A stretch of 64,000 nt of DNA from Prauserella aidingensis (GCF_024171865.1 NZ_JAMTCN010000025.1:1-64000); one strand, 5' to 3'. Positions 24,960 through 34,699 are shown, numbered from the stretch's first letter. The notes: a model not told the origin generated them from the letters alone. Numbers and translations: made by a program.

Positions 24960-25930
24960 TTCGTCGCGAACCGCCGGGCCGCGAGCAGACCGAACACGGT
25001 GGCGTACACCGTCGCCGACAGGGCGCCGGAGGCGATGCGCGTCCATTCGACGTCGGTGGCGATCAGGTCCATCCACGCGAACGAGAAATGGGTCGGCAGG
25101 AAATCCCGGAGGTCGCCGAGCGCGGTGATCTGGTTGAGGATCTGCGAGAGGATCGACGCCAGCACCGCGCCGCCGACCGCGCCCAACGGGGCGTCGGTCG
25201 ACACGCTCAACAACAGTGCCAGTCCCGCCACCCAGGCCAGGTGGACGAGCAGATAGGCGGTCGCGAGGGCGAGCGCCACGATGCTGTCGGAGAACGGGAT
25301 CGCATCGCCCGTCGGGCTGATGGCCTCGCCCGTGCCGTACCAGATGGTCCCCGCGACGAACGCCGACACGGGCAGCACCACGATCGTCAGCGCCGACAGC
25401 AACCCGGACGCGACCGCCTTCTGCCGCAACAGGCGGTGCCGGGGCACGGGGATGGCCAGCAGGTACTTCAGACTCGACCAGGAGGACTCGCTGGCGATCG
25501 TGTCGCCGAAGTACAGCGCCACGATCATCGGCAGCAGGAACGACCCGGACACGAACAGGGCGACCACGACGAAGTTCGGCGCGCTGGCCGTGGCCAGGTC
25601 GATGAACCCGCCGGACCGCGGATTCGCCTCGGCCTCGCCGATCTCGAACGCCGCGACCAGGATGAACGGCAGCAACACGACGAAGGCGAGCAGCAGCTGG
25701 GTCCGCCGCCTGCGCAGCTGTCGTCGCAGTTCCACCCCGAGCCGGAGCGTGCGGCCCGCGCGGTAGCCGGTGACGGCGCCGTCGGGCCCGGGCCCCGTGA
25801 CGTGCTCGGCCCCGGCGGCGTCGGCGAGTTCCTCCAGCGCGGCCGGGTCGGTGTGCACCCCGTGCTGGTCCACGGCGTGCGGGTGCTCCGGTGCGGCACC
25901 GGACGCGGTGTCGCGTTCGGAGTCGCTCAT
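24944..25930 (-). CDS. ABC-2 type permease
   Basis: This 328-residue membrane protein has a soluble N-terminal part of about 70 residues (Asp/Glu/His-rich, starting MSDSERDTASG) and six membrane segments (about 78-98, 122-148, 175-205, 225-245, 250-275 and 300-320). ABC-2 permeases pair with an ATPase to move lipids, drugs or polymers. Its start overlaps the stop of the upstream fusion gene by one base (TGATG). The ATPase domain of that fusion is the obvious partner. The substrate is unknown. Confidence 0.87.
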   Translation of the reverse strand: MSDSERDTASGAAPEHPHAVDQHGVHTDPAALEELADAAGAEHVTGPGPDGAVTGYRAGRTLRLGVELRRQLRRRRTQLLLAFVVLLPFILVAAFEIGEAEANPRSGGFIDLATASAPNFVVVALFVSGSFLLPMIVALYFGDTIASESSWSSLKYLLAIPVPRHRLLRQKAVASGLLSALTIVVLPVSAFVAGTIWYGTGEAISPTGDAIPFSDSIVALALATAYLLVHLAWVAGLALLLSVSTDAPLGAVGGAVLASILSQILNQITALGDLRDFLPTHFSFAWMDLIATDVEWTRIASGALSATVYATVFGLLAARRFATKDVTS

Positions 25931-28900
25931 CAGCCTTCACCTTCCCCGACGAGTTGCAGGAACGCGTCTTCGAGCCGGCGACGCGGTCCGGCCTGCTCCA
26001 CGGCCACGTCCGCCCGGACGAGGGCCGCGACGGCCTCACTGCGCGGCAGCGGGCCGAGGTCGGCGTGTACGAGGCCGTCGGTGATCTCCACGTCGGACAC
26101 GCCGTCGAGGCCGCGCAGGATCTCCGCCGCCCGGTCGGCGTCGTCCACCCGGAACGTCGCCTCCCCGCCCGCGGCGATGATGTCGTGGACACCGCCCGAG
26201 GCGACCAGCCTGCCGCGGTGCATGACGACGACGTCCGTGCACGTCTGCTCGACCTCGGCGAGCAGGTGGCTGGACACCACGACGGTGCGGCCGGTCGCCG
26301 CGTACCGACGCAGCACCTCACGCATCTGGTGGATCTGGGGCGGGTCGAGCCCGTTGGTGGGTTCGTCGAGCACGAGCAGCTCCGGCAGGCCGAGCATCGC
26401 CTGCGCGATGGCCAGCCGCTGCCGCATGCCCTGGCTGTACGTGCGCACCTTCCGGTGCACCGCGTCGCCCAGCCCCGCGATCTCGAGCGCTTCGTCGATG
26501 TGCGCCCTGTCGGCGGGCCTGCCGGTCGCCTGCCAGAACAGTTCGAGGTTCGCCGCGCCCGACAGGTGCGGCAGGAACCCGGAGCCTTCGACGAACGAAC
26601 CGATCCGGGACAGCACCGGAGCTCCGGGCGTGACGCGGTGGCCGAACACGCGGATCTCGCCGTCGGTCGGCGTGATCAGGCCCATCAGCATGCGCAACGT
26701 CGTCGTCTTTCCCGCACCGTTCGGACCGAGCAGGCCGAGTACCTGACCGGGTTCGACCCGGAACGACAGGTCGCTGACCGCGGTCAGCCCACCGGGATAC
26801 GACTTCGTGAGGCCGGAGATCACGATCGGGGTGCCGGCCACGTCGGGGTCGACCCGGTGCGAGTGCCTGCGGCGGATCCGGCCGATCACGGCGACCAGCA
26901 CGGCGAGGGCGAGCGCGCCGCCGATGCCCGCGAGCTGCACCACCGGCCACCGGGACGTCGCCGTCGTCCCGGGCACCACGGGCACCGCGACCTCGGGCGG
27001 GCCCGCCAGTCCGACGCGGAATCCGGCGGGCCGATCGGGGGTGGCGTACGACCGGTCCGTCGTGCCGATCACCAGCTGCAGGCGGTGGTCGGTCTCGATC
27101 GGCCGGACGATTCCGGGCAGGGTGACGGTCACCTCGGTCGGGGAGCCGTCCGCGGACAGCGGCACCCGGATCGGCGCGACGGCGTTGCCGGGCAGGGTGC
27201 GCGTGCCGTCGGGACCGACGTCGTACAGCTTGGCGAACAGCACCGCCTCGGACGGGGCCGACCCGCCGGGCTGGGCGTTGGCGCCGGCCGCGGACCCGGT
27301 TCCGGAGTCGTCGTTGTCGCCGGAAGGGCCGTCGCCGGAAGCGCCGTCGCCGGAGGTGCCGTTCCCGGGGTTGTTCTGCCCGCGGCCGGAGTCTCCGTTG
27401 CCGTTGCCGTTGCCGTTGCCGGTACCGCCGGTTCCGCCGTTGTCACTGTTGCCGCCGCTGTCGCCGGGGCCTGCCGCCGCGGGATCGGCCATCGGCTCCG
27501 GGGCGATGGACAGGCGCACCGTCGATGCACCGGACACGAGGAGCTGCTCGGTCATGGGGCGGGACGTGAACACGGCGGTCTGGCCGGGCGGGTCGACGGT
27601 GAACAGGCCCGACAGTCGCGACGAGCCCGCCACGATGCGGTTGAGCCCGGGGATACCGCTGACCGAGGCGGGCGTGCCGCCGGGCGGTCGTACCACGGTC
27701 TGCTGCTCGCCGACCAGCTGTACGGCCCGGCGCCGGACGTCGTCGCCGTTGACGCCGGGGTAGGCGCCCGCGTCGACGTTGCGGACGGAGGGCGCGCCGT
27801 TCGCCCGGATCGCGCCGGTCACGTCGTACGAGAACGTCGCCGCCGGATCCTCGCCCTCACCGGTGAGGTGGTGCCAGAGGAAGTCGGCCATGACGCCGCG
27901 CAGCTGCGGCCCCGGTCCGCCGCCGTCGTGGCCGCCCGCGTACCAGGCGACGGACACCTCGCCGCCGGCCTCGGCGATCTGCCGGGCGTTGGCGTCGGCC
28001 TGATCGAGGCCGAACAGCGTGTCGTGTTCGCCCTGCACCAGCAGCGTCGGCACGGTGATGTCGTCGGTGACGGAGGCGGGGGAGACGCGGTGCAGCAGGT
28101 CGAGCGTCGACGGTTCGGCGGCCCCGTCGGTTGCGACGTCGACGTAGGCGGCGCAGACCTCGGCGCTGAACCGTCCGCACGCGTCGGCGTCGGGACGCAG
28201 GTTCCCGCCCGATCCGCTCTGTGGCCGTCCCGCGCCGGGTGCCGCACCGGTGTCGCCGGTCTGTCCGCCCGGTGGTGCGGCGAGGTCGTCGTTCTCCTCG
28301 TCGTCGCCGGGCTCGACGGCGTCGGGTCCGGGGCCCGGGGCGCTCGACGGGGTGCCGGAGCCCGCGGAGAAGAGGGCGCCGATCCAGGACCGTTTGAGCA
28401 CGCCCGACCCGGTGTCCGCGCCGGGGGCGGGCGTGGTGGCGGCGAGCCGGTCGTCGGTGGCGTTGTTGGGCAGCAGGGACTGCCGCAGATCGTTGTACGT
28501 GATGGCGGGCGCGATGGCGTCCACCCGCGGGTCCGTTCCGGCGAGCAGCAGCGCCAGCGCGCCGCCGTACGAGGCGCCGGTGACACCGACCCGGGGGTCG
28601 CCGTCGTCGTCGGACACGACCTCGGGCATGCCCGCCAGGTGGTCGAGCAGCCGGGAGGCGTCGGCGACCTCGCGGTCCGGTGCGTTGAGCGAGATCGAGC
28701 CGGTGCTGTCGCCGAATCCGCGTGCGGACCAGGTGAGCACGACGAACCCGCGCTCGGCGAGTTCCCGGGCGTCGCGGGCGACGCTGTTCTTGTCGCCGCC
28801 GAACCCGTGGGGCAGGAGGACGGCGGGTGCGGGCGTGTCCTCCGGCACGTAGACGGTCGTATCGAGCTGCTCGCGGTCGGCCGAGCCCGGTGAGGTGGCG

Positions 28901-29052
28901 ACGTCGATGGTGGCGGCCTGGGTGCTGTACGCGGGTGGCCGTTCGCCGTCACGGAACAGCAGGAGGCCCGCGACGGCGAGGAGTGCGACGACGGCGACCA
29001 GTGCCGTCAGGCGTCGGCCGCGGCTGCGGAGAAGACGGGACACGGTGACCAC
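25930..29052 (-). CDS. Secreted S15-type hydrolase fused to an ABC ATPase
   Basis: This 1040-residue protein combines two activities across the membrane. A signal anchor at about 16-34 is followed by an extracytoplasmic alpha/beta hydrolase of the X-Pro dipeptidyl-peptidase/CocE group. Its PHGFGG, nucleophile Ser161 in GASYGG, GEHDTLFG and GGHDGGG supply the catalytic pattern. A C-terminal jelly-roll-like region (about 440-680) is interrupted by a Gly/Asn linker. A second membrane span (about 690-712) leads into a cytosolic ABC ATPase (about 730-1030) with GPNGAGKTT near 775, signature YSQGMRQRL, and Walker B LVLDEPTNGLD. The ABC-2 permease gene follows directly. GTG 29052 or GTG 29043 starts it. 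The in-line join is seen in sequence; the joint role is inferred. Confidence 0.85.
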   Translation of the reverse strand: MVTVSRLLRSRGRRLTALVAVVALLAVAGLLLFRDGERPPAYSTQAATIDVATSPGSADREQLDTTVYVPEDTPAPAVLLPHGFGGDKNSVARDARELAERGFVVLTWSARGFGDSTGSISLNAPDREVADASRLLDHLAGMPEVVSDDDGDPRVGVTGASYGGALALLLAGTDPRVDAIAPAITYNDLRQSLLPNNATDDRLAATTPAPGADTGSGVLKRSWIGALFSAGSGTPSSAPGPGPDAVEPGDDEENDDLAAPPGGQTGDTGAAPGAGRPQSGSGGNLRPDADACGRFSAEVCAAYVDVATDGAAEPSTLDLLHRVSPASVTDDITVPTLLVQGEHDTLFGLDQADANARQIAEAGGEVSVAWYAGGHDGGGPGPQLRGVMADFLWHHLTGEGEDPAATFSYDVTGAIRANGAPSVRNVDAGAYPGVNGDDVRRRAVQLVGEQQTVVRPPGGTPASVSGIPGLNRIVAGSSRLSGLFTVDPPGQTAVFTSRPMTEQLLVSGASTVRLSIAPEPMADPAAAGPGDSGGNSDNGGTGGTGNGNGNGNGDSGRGQNNPGNGTSGDGASGDGPSGDNDDSGTGSAAGANAQPGGSAPSEAVLFAKLYDVGPDGTRTLPGNAVAPIRVPLSADGSPTEVTVTLPGIVRPIETDHRLQLVIGTTDRSYATPDRPAGFRVGLAGPPEVAVPVVPGTTATSRWPVVQLAGIGGALALAVLVAVIGRIRRRHSHRVDPDVAGTPIVISGLTKSYPGGLTAVSDLSFRVEPGQVLGLLGPNGAGKTTTLRMLMGLITPTDGEIRVFGHRVTPGAPVLSRIGSFVEGSGFLPHLSGAANLELFWQATGRPADRAHIDEALEIAGLGDAVHRKVRTYSQGMRQRLAIAQAMLGLPELLVLDEPTNGLDPPQIHQMREVLRRYAATGRTVVVSSHLLAEVEQTCTDVVVMHRGRLVASGGVHDIIAAGGEATFRVDDADRAAEILRGLDGVSDVEITDGLVHADLGPLPRSEAVAALVRADVAVEQAGPRRRLEDAFLQLVGEGEG
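27316..27418. repeat. In-frame microsatellites in the fusion-protein linker
   Basis: Three 15-bp units beginning GTCGCCGGA lie at 27316-27360, and four CCGTTG hexamers lie at 27395-27418. Both unit lengths are multiples of three, so copy-number change alters linker length (Gly-Asp-Gly-x-Ser and Asn-Gly runs) without frameshift. Confidence 0.85.
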
Positions 29053-29204
29053 ACTATGGGGACGTGGAGCAGGCGGTTCGTCCGGGCATGCCCGGTTTCC
29101 CGGAGCCGGAGTGATCTTGTGTGATCGATGTTACGCGTGGGGTGACGAAGCGGACGGTTGCCACGAGTGGCGCCGGACCGCACCGGGGCGTAAGGATGGA
29201 GCGG

Positions 29205-29310
29205 TTGTGTTCCCCACGGAGGGGAGTATTCCGTCACGGCGACGTCGTCAGCACGGTTGCGTTCCGACGCACCCGGCGTCGCCGGCCCGCAGACCCCGAG
29301 GTGGCGCGCG
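29205..29310 (+). promoter_or_regulatory. Structured leader of the TerC gene, yybP-ykoY-like candidate
   Basis: The gene-free stretch 29053-29362 contains TAAGGAT at 29191-29197 as a likely -10 element. It is followed by a leader with ACGGA-GGGGAGTAT-TCCGT at 29216-29235. GGGGAGTA is the opening signature of the manganese-sensing yybP-ykoY riboswitch, which often precedes terC/alx genes. Further stems (GGCGACG-CGTCGCC, about 29238 to 29284) follow. The usual 3' pairing partner UACUC was not found, so this may be a divergent or different element. Confidence 0.4.
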
Positions 29311-29362
29311 GGCGGAAGAGACCTCCGGATAGCACCATGCCGCTACCCGGAGGAAATCGTCC

Positions 29363-30394
29363 ATGTCCGTGCCGTTCTGGCTGTGGGCCGCCACCATCGG
29401 CGGTCTGATCGTGCTGCTGGCGATCGACCTGGTGATCGTCGACCGCAAACCCCATGAGGTCACCACCGGTGAGGCCGCGCGCTGGGTCGTCTTCTACGTC
29501 GCCTGCGCCGTGGCCTTCGGTGCCGGGGTGTGGCTGCTCGCCGGGCACGATCCCGGTGTCGAGTTCTTCACCGGCTACATCACCGAGTACTCGCTGTCGG
29601 TCGACAACCTGTTCATCTTCATGGTGATCATGGCGTCGTTCAAGGTGCCCGCGATCCACCAGCACCGGGTCCTGCTGATCGGCATCGTGATCGCGCTGGC
29701 CATGCGCAGCGTGTTCATCGCCATCGGGGCGTGGGCCATCGCGCAGGTCGTGTGGATCTTCTTCCTGTTCGGCGCGTTCCTCATCTTCACCGCGATCAAC
29801 ATGGTGCGGCAGAAGGACGAGGACGAGGAGTACCACGAGAACCTGGTCACCCGCCTGACCAGGAAGGCCTTCCGCGTCACCGACGATTACGAGGGTCACC
29901 ACTCGATCGTCAGGAAGAACGGCAAGCGGTACCTGACGCCGATGGCGCTCGTGATCGTGGCGATCGGCAGCGCGGACCTGCTGTTCGCGGTCGACTCGAT
30001 CCCCGCGATCTTCGGGATCACCCAGGAGGCGTTCCTGGTCTTCACGGCCAACGCCTTCGCCCTGATGGGGCTGCGGCAGCTGTACTTCCTGCTGGGCGGG
30101 CTGGTCAGCAAGCTCGTGTACCTGTCGCAGGGACTGGCGATCATCCTCGCGTTCATCGGGGTGAAGCTCGTGCTTCACGCGCTGCACGAGTACCACGTCA
30201 CGCCGGCATGGCTGGAGATCAACAACTGGATGTCCCTCGGCGTGATCGTCGTGGTGCTGACCGTCACGACCGTGGCGAGCCTGGCCAAGGCAAAGCGCGA
30301 TCCGAGCGTGGTCGGTCAGTCCGGCCTGAACCTGAACGCCGCGGCACCGGAGGAGAGGGCCGACGACCGGCCGGCCTCCGACGACGAGCGGTGA
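29363..30394 (+). CDS. TerC/Alx-family membrane protein (metal export)
   Basis: This 343-residue protein has about nine membrane segments. The family motifs are YITEYSLSVDNLFIFMVIM and SADLLFAVDSIPAIFGIT, whose Asp residues are thought to bind metal. TerC/Alx proteins export manganese or load it onto secreted proteins. ATG 29363 follows GGAGGAAA. A possible Mn-type leader RNA lies upstream. The cytosolic loop near 150-185 is highly charged (RQKDEDEEYHEN), and the C-terminal tail of about 45 residues is soluble. Confidence 0.93.
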   Translation: MSVPFWLWAATIGGLIVLLAIDLVIVDRKPHEVTTGEAARWVVFYVACAVAFGAGVWLLAGHDPGVEFFTGYITEYSLSVDNLFIFMVIMASFKVPAIHQHRVLLIGIVIALAMRSVFIAIGAWAIAQVVWIFFLFGAFLIFTAINMVRQKDEDEEYHENLVTRLTRKAFRVTDDYEGHHSIVRKNGKRYLTPMALVIVAIGSADLLFAVDSIPAIFGITQEAFLVFTANAFALMGLRQLYFLLGGLVSKLVYLSQGLAIILAFIGVKLVLHALHEYHVTPAWLEINNWMSLGVIVVVLTVTTVASLAKAKRDPSVVGQSGLNLNAAAPEERADDRPASDDER

Positions 30395-30462
30395 CGTTCA
30401 GGCACCCGGGACTGCGCACGACAGGTCGTTAGCGCCGCTAAAGGTCGGGTAGGGTGCGGGCC

Positions 30463-32427
30463 GTGCGCCCTTCCGATATCGAACTGCAGCAGGTCCCCGG
30501 CAGGCCCGCCCTGTCCGACGACCTCCTCCTCGTGTCCGTCACCCGTCCCGACGTCGCGGCGAACGCCTACGTCGGCGGACTGCACCGCGTCGGCCGGGAC
30601 GGGACGACGGCGTGGACCCACGGCCCGGGTCCGGACGGCGCCGGGCCGGACCGGCGCCGCGACTCGGCACCCGCGATCTCCCCGGACGGTCGGTGGGTGG
30701 CGTTCCTCCGCAGCGATGCGGGTGATCCGGCGCAGCTGCACGTCATGCCGGCGGGCGGCGGTGAGTCGCGGGTGCTGACCGCGCTGCCGCTCGGGGCGGG
30801 CACGCCCGTGTGGGCCCCGGACTCGCGCAGGATCGCCTTCACCGCGCGGGTGCCGGAACCGGGCCGCTACGGCACCTCCGACGGCGACGTGACCCCGGAC
30901 GCCGCCGAGGAGGCGCCCCGGCGGATCACCCGGTACGACTACCGCATCGACAACATCGGGTTCCTGCGCGACCGGCCGCAGCGGCTGTTCGTGGTCGACG
31001 CGTTGGCCGACGAACCGGACCTCGCACCGGAGCCGCTGACCGACGACGCGGCGTCCGTCGCCGATCCGGCATGGACGCCGGACGGTCGGTCGGTGCTCGT
31101 GGTCGCCCCGCGGGACTGGGACCGCGTGGAGACGATGCACGCCGACCTCTACGCCGTGCCCGCGGAAGGCGGCACGCCGCACCTCGCCGTGCGTACCGAG
31201 GGCCGGGCGGAGAACCCGGCGGTGGCCGCCGACGGCACGGTGTTCTTCTACGCGGCCGCGTTCGAGGGATACGCCCGTGCGGCGACCAACGCCGGGTTGT
31301 GGGCGGCGCCCCTCGACGGTTCCGAGCCGGCGCGCAGGCTCACCGACGCCGAGTCGGTCGACTGCGTGGCGGCCGCGGGACCGCCCGCCGTGCACGGCGA
31401 CGACGTGCTGGTCGTCGTCGCCCACCGCGGTGCCGCCGAGCTGCGGCGCGTGCCGCGCACGGCGTCCGAGGCGCCCCTGTCGCGGCTTCCGGTGCTGACC
31501 GGCGAGCGTGCGGCGGTGCGGTCGTTCACCGTGGCGGGCGACCGGATCGCGGTGGTGCAGGCCGGCCCCGAGGACGCGGGCGAGGTGCTGCTCGCCGACG
31601 GCGACGGCGCGTTCACGGCGCTGACGACGCTGTCCGAACCGTTGCGCGGCAGCGGTGTCCTGCCCGCCGAGGAGATCACCGCGACGTCGGCCGACGGCTA
31701 CCCGGTGCACGGCTGGGTCGTGACTCCCGAGGGCGACGGCCCGCATCCGGTGCTCCTCGTCGTCCACGGCGGACCGTTCGCGGCGTACGAGTGGAGCCTG
31801 TTCGACGAGGCCCAGGTGTACGCGGCGGCCGGATACGCCGTCGTGCTGGCCAACCCGCGGGGTTCGGCAGGTTACGGCGAGTCCCACGGGCGGGCGGTGC
31901 TGCACGCGCTCGGCACCGTCGACGCCGACGACCTGCTGGCGCTGCTCGACGCCGTGCTCGAACGGCCCGACACCGACGCAGACCGGGTCGGCGTGATGGG
32001 CGGTTCGTACGGCGGTTTCATGGCCGGCTGGCTCGCCGCCCACCACGGCGACCGGTTCCGCGCGGCGTGGAGCGAGCGCGCCGTCAACGCGTGGGACTCG
32101 TTCGCGGGCAGCTCCGACATCGGCTGGACGTTCACCGAGGTCTACGTCGGTGACGACCCGGACGAACAGCGCAAGCGCAGCCCGTTGACCTACGCCGCCG
32201 ACATCGACGTCCCCTTCGCGGTGGTGCACTCCGAACAGGACTGGCGCTGCCCCCTGGAACAGGCGCAGCGGCTGTTCGTCGCGCTGAAGAAGGCCGGTGC
32301 GGACACCGAGTTCCTGCTCTTCCCCGGTGAGGGACACGAACTGACCCGCAGCGGCAAGCCGCGGCATCGCGTCCAGCGGTTCGAGGCCGTGCTCGACTGG
32401 TGGGCCCGCCACCTGCCGGTGGACTGA
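30463..32427 (+). CDS. S9 family prolyl-oligopeptidase-type peptidase
   Basis: This 654-residue protein has a beta-propeller of WD-like blades in the first 400 residues (AISPDGRWVAFLR and VWAPDSRRIAFTAR) and an alpha/beta hydrolase domain after about residue 410. Catalytic Ser lies in GGSYGGFMAGWL, Asp in SEQDWRCPLEQ and His in GEGHELTRSG. The HGGPFAAYEWSLFDEAQ and NPRGSAGYGES phrases are typical of acylaminoacyl-peptidases. No signal peptide is present, so it is cytosolic. GTG 30463 was chosen because TAGGGT at 30450-30455 is a -10 element exactly placed for a leaderless transcript. GTG 30454 is an alternative. Confidence 0.92.
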   Translation: MRPSDIELQQVPGRPALSDDLLLVSVTRPDVAANAYVGGLHRVGRDGTTAWTHGPGPDGAGPDRRRDSAPAISPDGRWVAFLRSDAGDPAQLHVMPAGGGESRVLTALPLGAGTPVWAPDSRRIAFTARVPEPGRYGTSDGDVTPDAAEEAPRRITRYDYRIDNIGFLRDRPQRLFVVDALADEPDLAPEPLTDDAASVADPAWTPDGRSVLVVAPRDWDRVETMHADLYAVPAEGGTPHLAVRTEGRAENPAVAADGTVFFYAAAFEGYARAATNAGLWAAPLDGSEPARRLTDAESVDCVAAAGPPAVHGDDVLVVVAHRGAAELRRVPRTASEAPLSRLPVLTGERAAVRSFTVAGDRIAVVQAGPEDAGEVLLADGDGAFTALTTLSEPLRGSGVLPAEEITATSADGYPVHGWVVTPEGDGPHPVLLVVHGGPFAAYEWSLFDEAQVYAAAGYAVVLANPRGSAGYGESHGRAVLHALGTVDADDLLALLDAVLERPDTDADRVGVMGGSYGGFMAGWLAAHHGDRFRAAWSERAVNAWDSFAGSSDIGWTFTEVYVGDDPDEQRKRSPLTYAADIDVPFAVVHSEQDWRCPLEQAQRLFVALKKAGADTEFLLFPGEGHELTRSGKPRHRVQRFEAVLDWWARHLPVD

Positions 32428-32433
32428 GTTCGG

Positions 32434-32469
32434 CCTGCGCGCCGCGTGGGCGAGCGTGCGGCGCGCAGG
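32434..32469. terminator. Terminator between convergent genes
   Basis: A perfect 12-bp stem, CCTGCGCGCCGC at 32434-32445 with GCGGCGCGCAGG at 32458-32469, stands 7 bp after the S9 peptidase stop. It faces the leftward operon and can serve both. Confidence 0.8.
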
Positions 32470-32521
32470 CGTGCGACGGGACCGGCGGGCCGGATCGTGA
32501 CGGCGCCGGGCCGTCCACGCC

Positions 32522-33349
32522 TCAGATCGTGAAGGCGAGGTTGCGTACGATCCGGTCGCCGAGTTCCGTGTCGCCGGAGCGCTCCACCTCGGGCAGCCGC
32601 TCCTCGGGGTCGACGCGGCCACCGGCGAGCCGTGCGAACAGTCCCGCGTCCAGGCGCAGGGTGGTGGTGGCCGGGCCGGAGAGGGCAGGCACCACGGAGG
32701 CCCTGCCGTCGACGGCCACGTGCACGGTGCGCCGCAGCGGCCCCGTGAACTCCAGGGTCACGCCCGCGCCGTCCGGGGCGCCCGCCTTCTTCCCGACGAC
32801 GTAGCCGAGCGACTCGACCAGCTCGTCGAACGACTGCTCGACACACGGACCGGCCTCGTGCCCCGGCAGTCCGGTGGCGTCCCGGATGTCCTGCTCGTGC
32901 AGCCAGGTGTCGAAGATCCGGATGCGCATGAACCGGCCGTAGGTGCCCTTGCCCACCGGCGTCCACGACGGCGCGTCGAAATCCTCCTGCGTCATCGTGC
33001 GCAACGCCTCGCCCCGGCGGGAGACGACGTCGCGGAACCGCTCGAGCATCCGCTCAGGGGCCGACTCCCGCATGGAGCGCACCCAGCGTTCGTTGACCGC
33101 GGCGATCTCGTTGTGCACGTGGGAGAACTCGGCCACGTCGATGTCCGCTTCCGGGGCCGATTCGCCCAGCAAGGACGACTCGGTGCCGATCACGTGCGCG
33201 ACGACGTCGCGCACGGCCCAGCCGGGTAGTGGGCTCGGTGCCTCCCACGCCGCGGCGTCCAGCGAGGCCAGCAGTGCGTCGAGCGACTCCCACTGCGCGG
33301 CGAGCGCCCCGGTGATCGTGTCCTTGTCGAAGCCCGTCGTCGTGCTCAC
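32522..33349 (-). CDS. Mycothiol-dependent maleylpyruvate isomerase-like protein
   Basis: This 275-residue protein belongs to the DinB-like MDMPI group (TIGR03083/TIGR03086-type). The N-terminal four-helix bundle shows [16 protein letters not shown], then [12 protein letters not shown] and [17 protein letters not shown]. The spaced histidines in VAHVIG, SHVHNE and WLHEQDIR form the usual metal site. The C-terminal part (about 190-275) is a sterol-carrier-like domain. Family members use mycothiol as cofactor. ATG 33349 overlaps the stop of the DsbA-like gene as ATGA, making it the last gene of a TetR operon. Confidence 0.87.
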   Translation of the reverse strand: MSTTTGFDKDTITGALAAQWESLDALLASLDAAAWEAPSPLPGWAVRDVVAHVIGTESSLLGESAPEADIDVAEFSHVHNEIAAVNERWVRSMRESAPERMLERFRDVVSRRGEALRTMTQEDFDAPSWTPVGKGTYGRFMRIRIFDTWLHEQDIRDATGLPGHEAGPCVEQSFDELVESLGYVVGKKAGAPDGAGVTLEFTGPLRRTVHVAVDGRASVVPALSGPATTTLRLDAGLFARLAGGRVDPEERLPEVERSGDTELGDRIVRNLAFTI

Positions 33350-34080
33350 GAGGTGCTCTCCCGTTCGTTTCCGAGTTCGATGATCTGTCCTCTGTCGACG
33401 CTCTCCCAGTCACGGCCCCGCAGGTACGGGGCGAGCGCGTCGGCGACGGCTCGTTCGTCGTGCGGAGCCTTGGGCCGCTGCAGCTCGTAGACGTGCGGGA
33501 ACTCCAGCATGCCGGTGACCAGCTCCCACAGCCGCACCGCCGCGGCACCCGACGGGGGATCGACCAGCACCGGGCCGAACAGGCACTGGCCGTCGGGGAA
33601 CAGCAGCGTGGGCACGCCGAAACCGCCCGCGTCCACCACGCGCCGGTGGTCGGCCGTGACGTCGTCGTGGGTGGACGAATCCGCGAGGGCCTCGTCCAGT
33701 ACCGCGGCCTCGACGCCGATCTCGGTGAGCAGGCGACGCGCCGTCTCCGGCTCGTGCGGTTTGCCGCCGTCGAGGTGGAGCTCCCGGCCGACCCGCGCGT
33801 ACCAGGCGTCGAGCAGTGCGGGATCGCGGCGCCGCAGCAGCGCGCCGATCCGCATCAGCGACCAGCCGTACGACCACGGTCGCTCCCACGGGTGCTTCTT
33901 GCCCTCGAACCGGTTCACCTCCTCCAGGCTGAAGAACCGCCAGTTGACGGTCAGCCCGGTGCGGGAGCGGACCTCCCGGATCCAACGGGAGGTGTGGTAG
34001 GCGAACGGGCACATCGGGTCGAAGTGGAAGTCCACCTCGGACGGACGGGGCTGCTCGGACGGCTCGGACGGTGCTGTCAT
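33346..34080 (-). CDS. DsbA-fold protein, mycothiol nitroreductase (Rv2466c) type
   Basis: This 244-residue thioredoxin-fold protein has an inserted helical domain. The N-terminal [22 protein letters not shown] corresponds to the CPWC active site of M. tuberculosis Rv2466c, but the second Cys is replaced (CPFA). It also has the cis-Pro loop GVPTLLF and the closing [12 protein letters not shown]. With a single Cys it could form a mixed disulfide with mycothiol rather than an internal disulfide. ATG 34080 overlaps the TetR stop and its own stop overlaps the isomerase-like gene, so all three are coupled. Confidence 0.87.
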   Translation of the reverse strand: MTAPSEPSEQPRPSEVDFHFDPMCPFAYHTSRWIREVRSRTGLTVNWRFFSLEEVNRFEGKKHPWERPWSYGWSLMRIGALLRRRDPALLDAWYARVGRELHLDGGKPHEPETARRLLTEIGVEAAVLDEALADSSTHDDVTADHRRVVDAGGFGVPTLLFPDGQCLFGPVLVDPPSGAAAVRLWELVTGMLEFPHVYELQRPKAPHDERAVADALAPYLRGRDWESVDRGQIIELGNERESTS

Positions 34081-34679
34081 ACGGCTCCTTCTCGCAGGTG
34101 CACGTCGATCAGGTCGTGCAGCGTGGCGGCGACGTCGGTGGCCGAGTGACCGCCGACCTTCGCCAGCAGGATCCGCCCCTGGGTGTGGGCGAGCAGGGAG
34201 TGGGCGAGCCGGTCCGGGTCGACGCCCTCCCGCAGTACGCCCTCGTGCGCGGCCTGGTGGCAGATCACCGCGAATCCGCGCTCCCAGCGTGCGAACGCCG
34301 AGGCCAGGTGGTCGCGCAGCGTGTCGTCCACGGTGGACAACTCGGCGGCGAGGTTCCCGAACGGGCAGCCGACCACGCGGCCGAACGTGGACTCGAATCC
34401 GGCCTGGATGCCGCCGACGGCGTCGGCGACCCCGTGCAGGCGCTGGGCCGCGGTGTCCCCCGAGGCGGCGGCGAGGCGTTCCAGCAACGCGTCGGTGTGC
34501 AGGTCGACGACGGCCTTCGCCAGATCGGCCTTCGCGGGGAAGAAGTGGTAGAAGCTGCCCTTGCGTACGTCGGCCGCGGCGCACACGTCGTCCACGCTCA
34601 CCGATCCGTAGCTGCGGGAGAGCAGCAACCGGGCCGACGTGCGGACGATCCGCTCGCGAGTGTCGCGGCTCCGGCCCAT
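34077..34679 (-). CDS. TetR-family repressor of the mycothiol operon
   Basis: This 200-residue regulator has a helix-turn-helix at about 8-55 ([43 protein letters not shown]) like AcuR/NemR-type repressors. The ligand domain includes [14 protein letters not shown], with a cysteine in the CPFGN motif shared by electrophile-sensing relatives such as NemR. It is the first gene of a coupled three-gene operon. A perfect 16-bp palindrome 20 bp upstream is its likely operator. The inducer may be a reactive electrophile or quinone, which would fit the downstream mycothiol-type enzymes. Confidence 0.92.
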   Translation of the reverse strand: MGRSRDTRERIVRTSARLLLSRSYGSVSVDDVCAAADVRKGSFYHFFPAKADLAKAVVDLHTDALLERLAAASGDTAAQRLHGVADAVGGIQAGFESTFGRVVGCPFGNLAAELSTVDDTLRDHLASAFARWERGFAVICHQAAHEGVLREGVDPDRLAHSLLAHTQGRILLAKVGGHSATDVAATLHDLIDVHLREGAV

Positions 34680-34699
34680 GGCGGAGACCGTAGGCTCTC

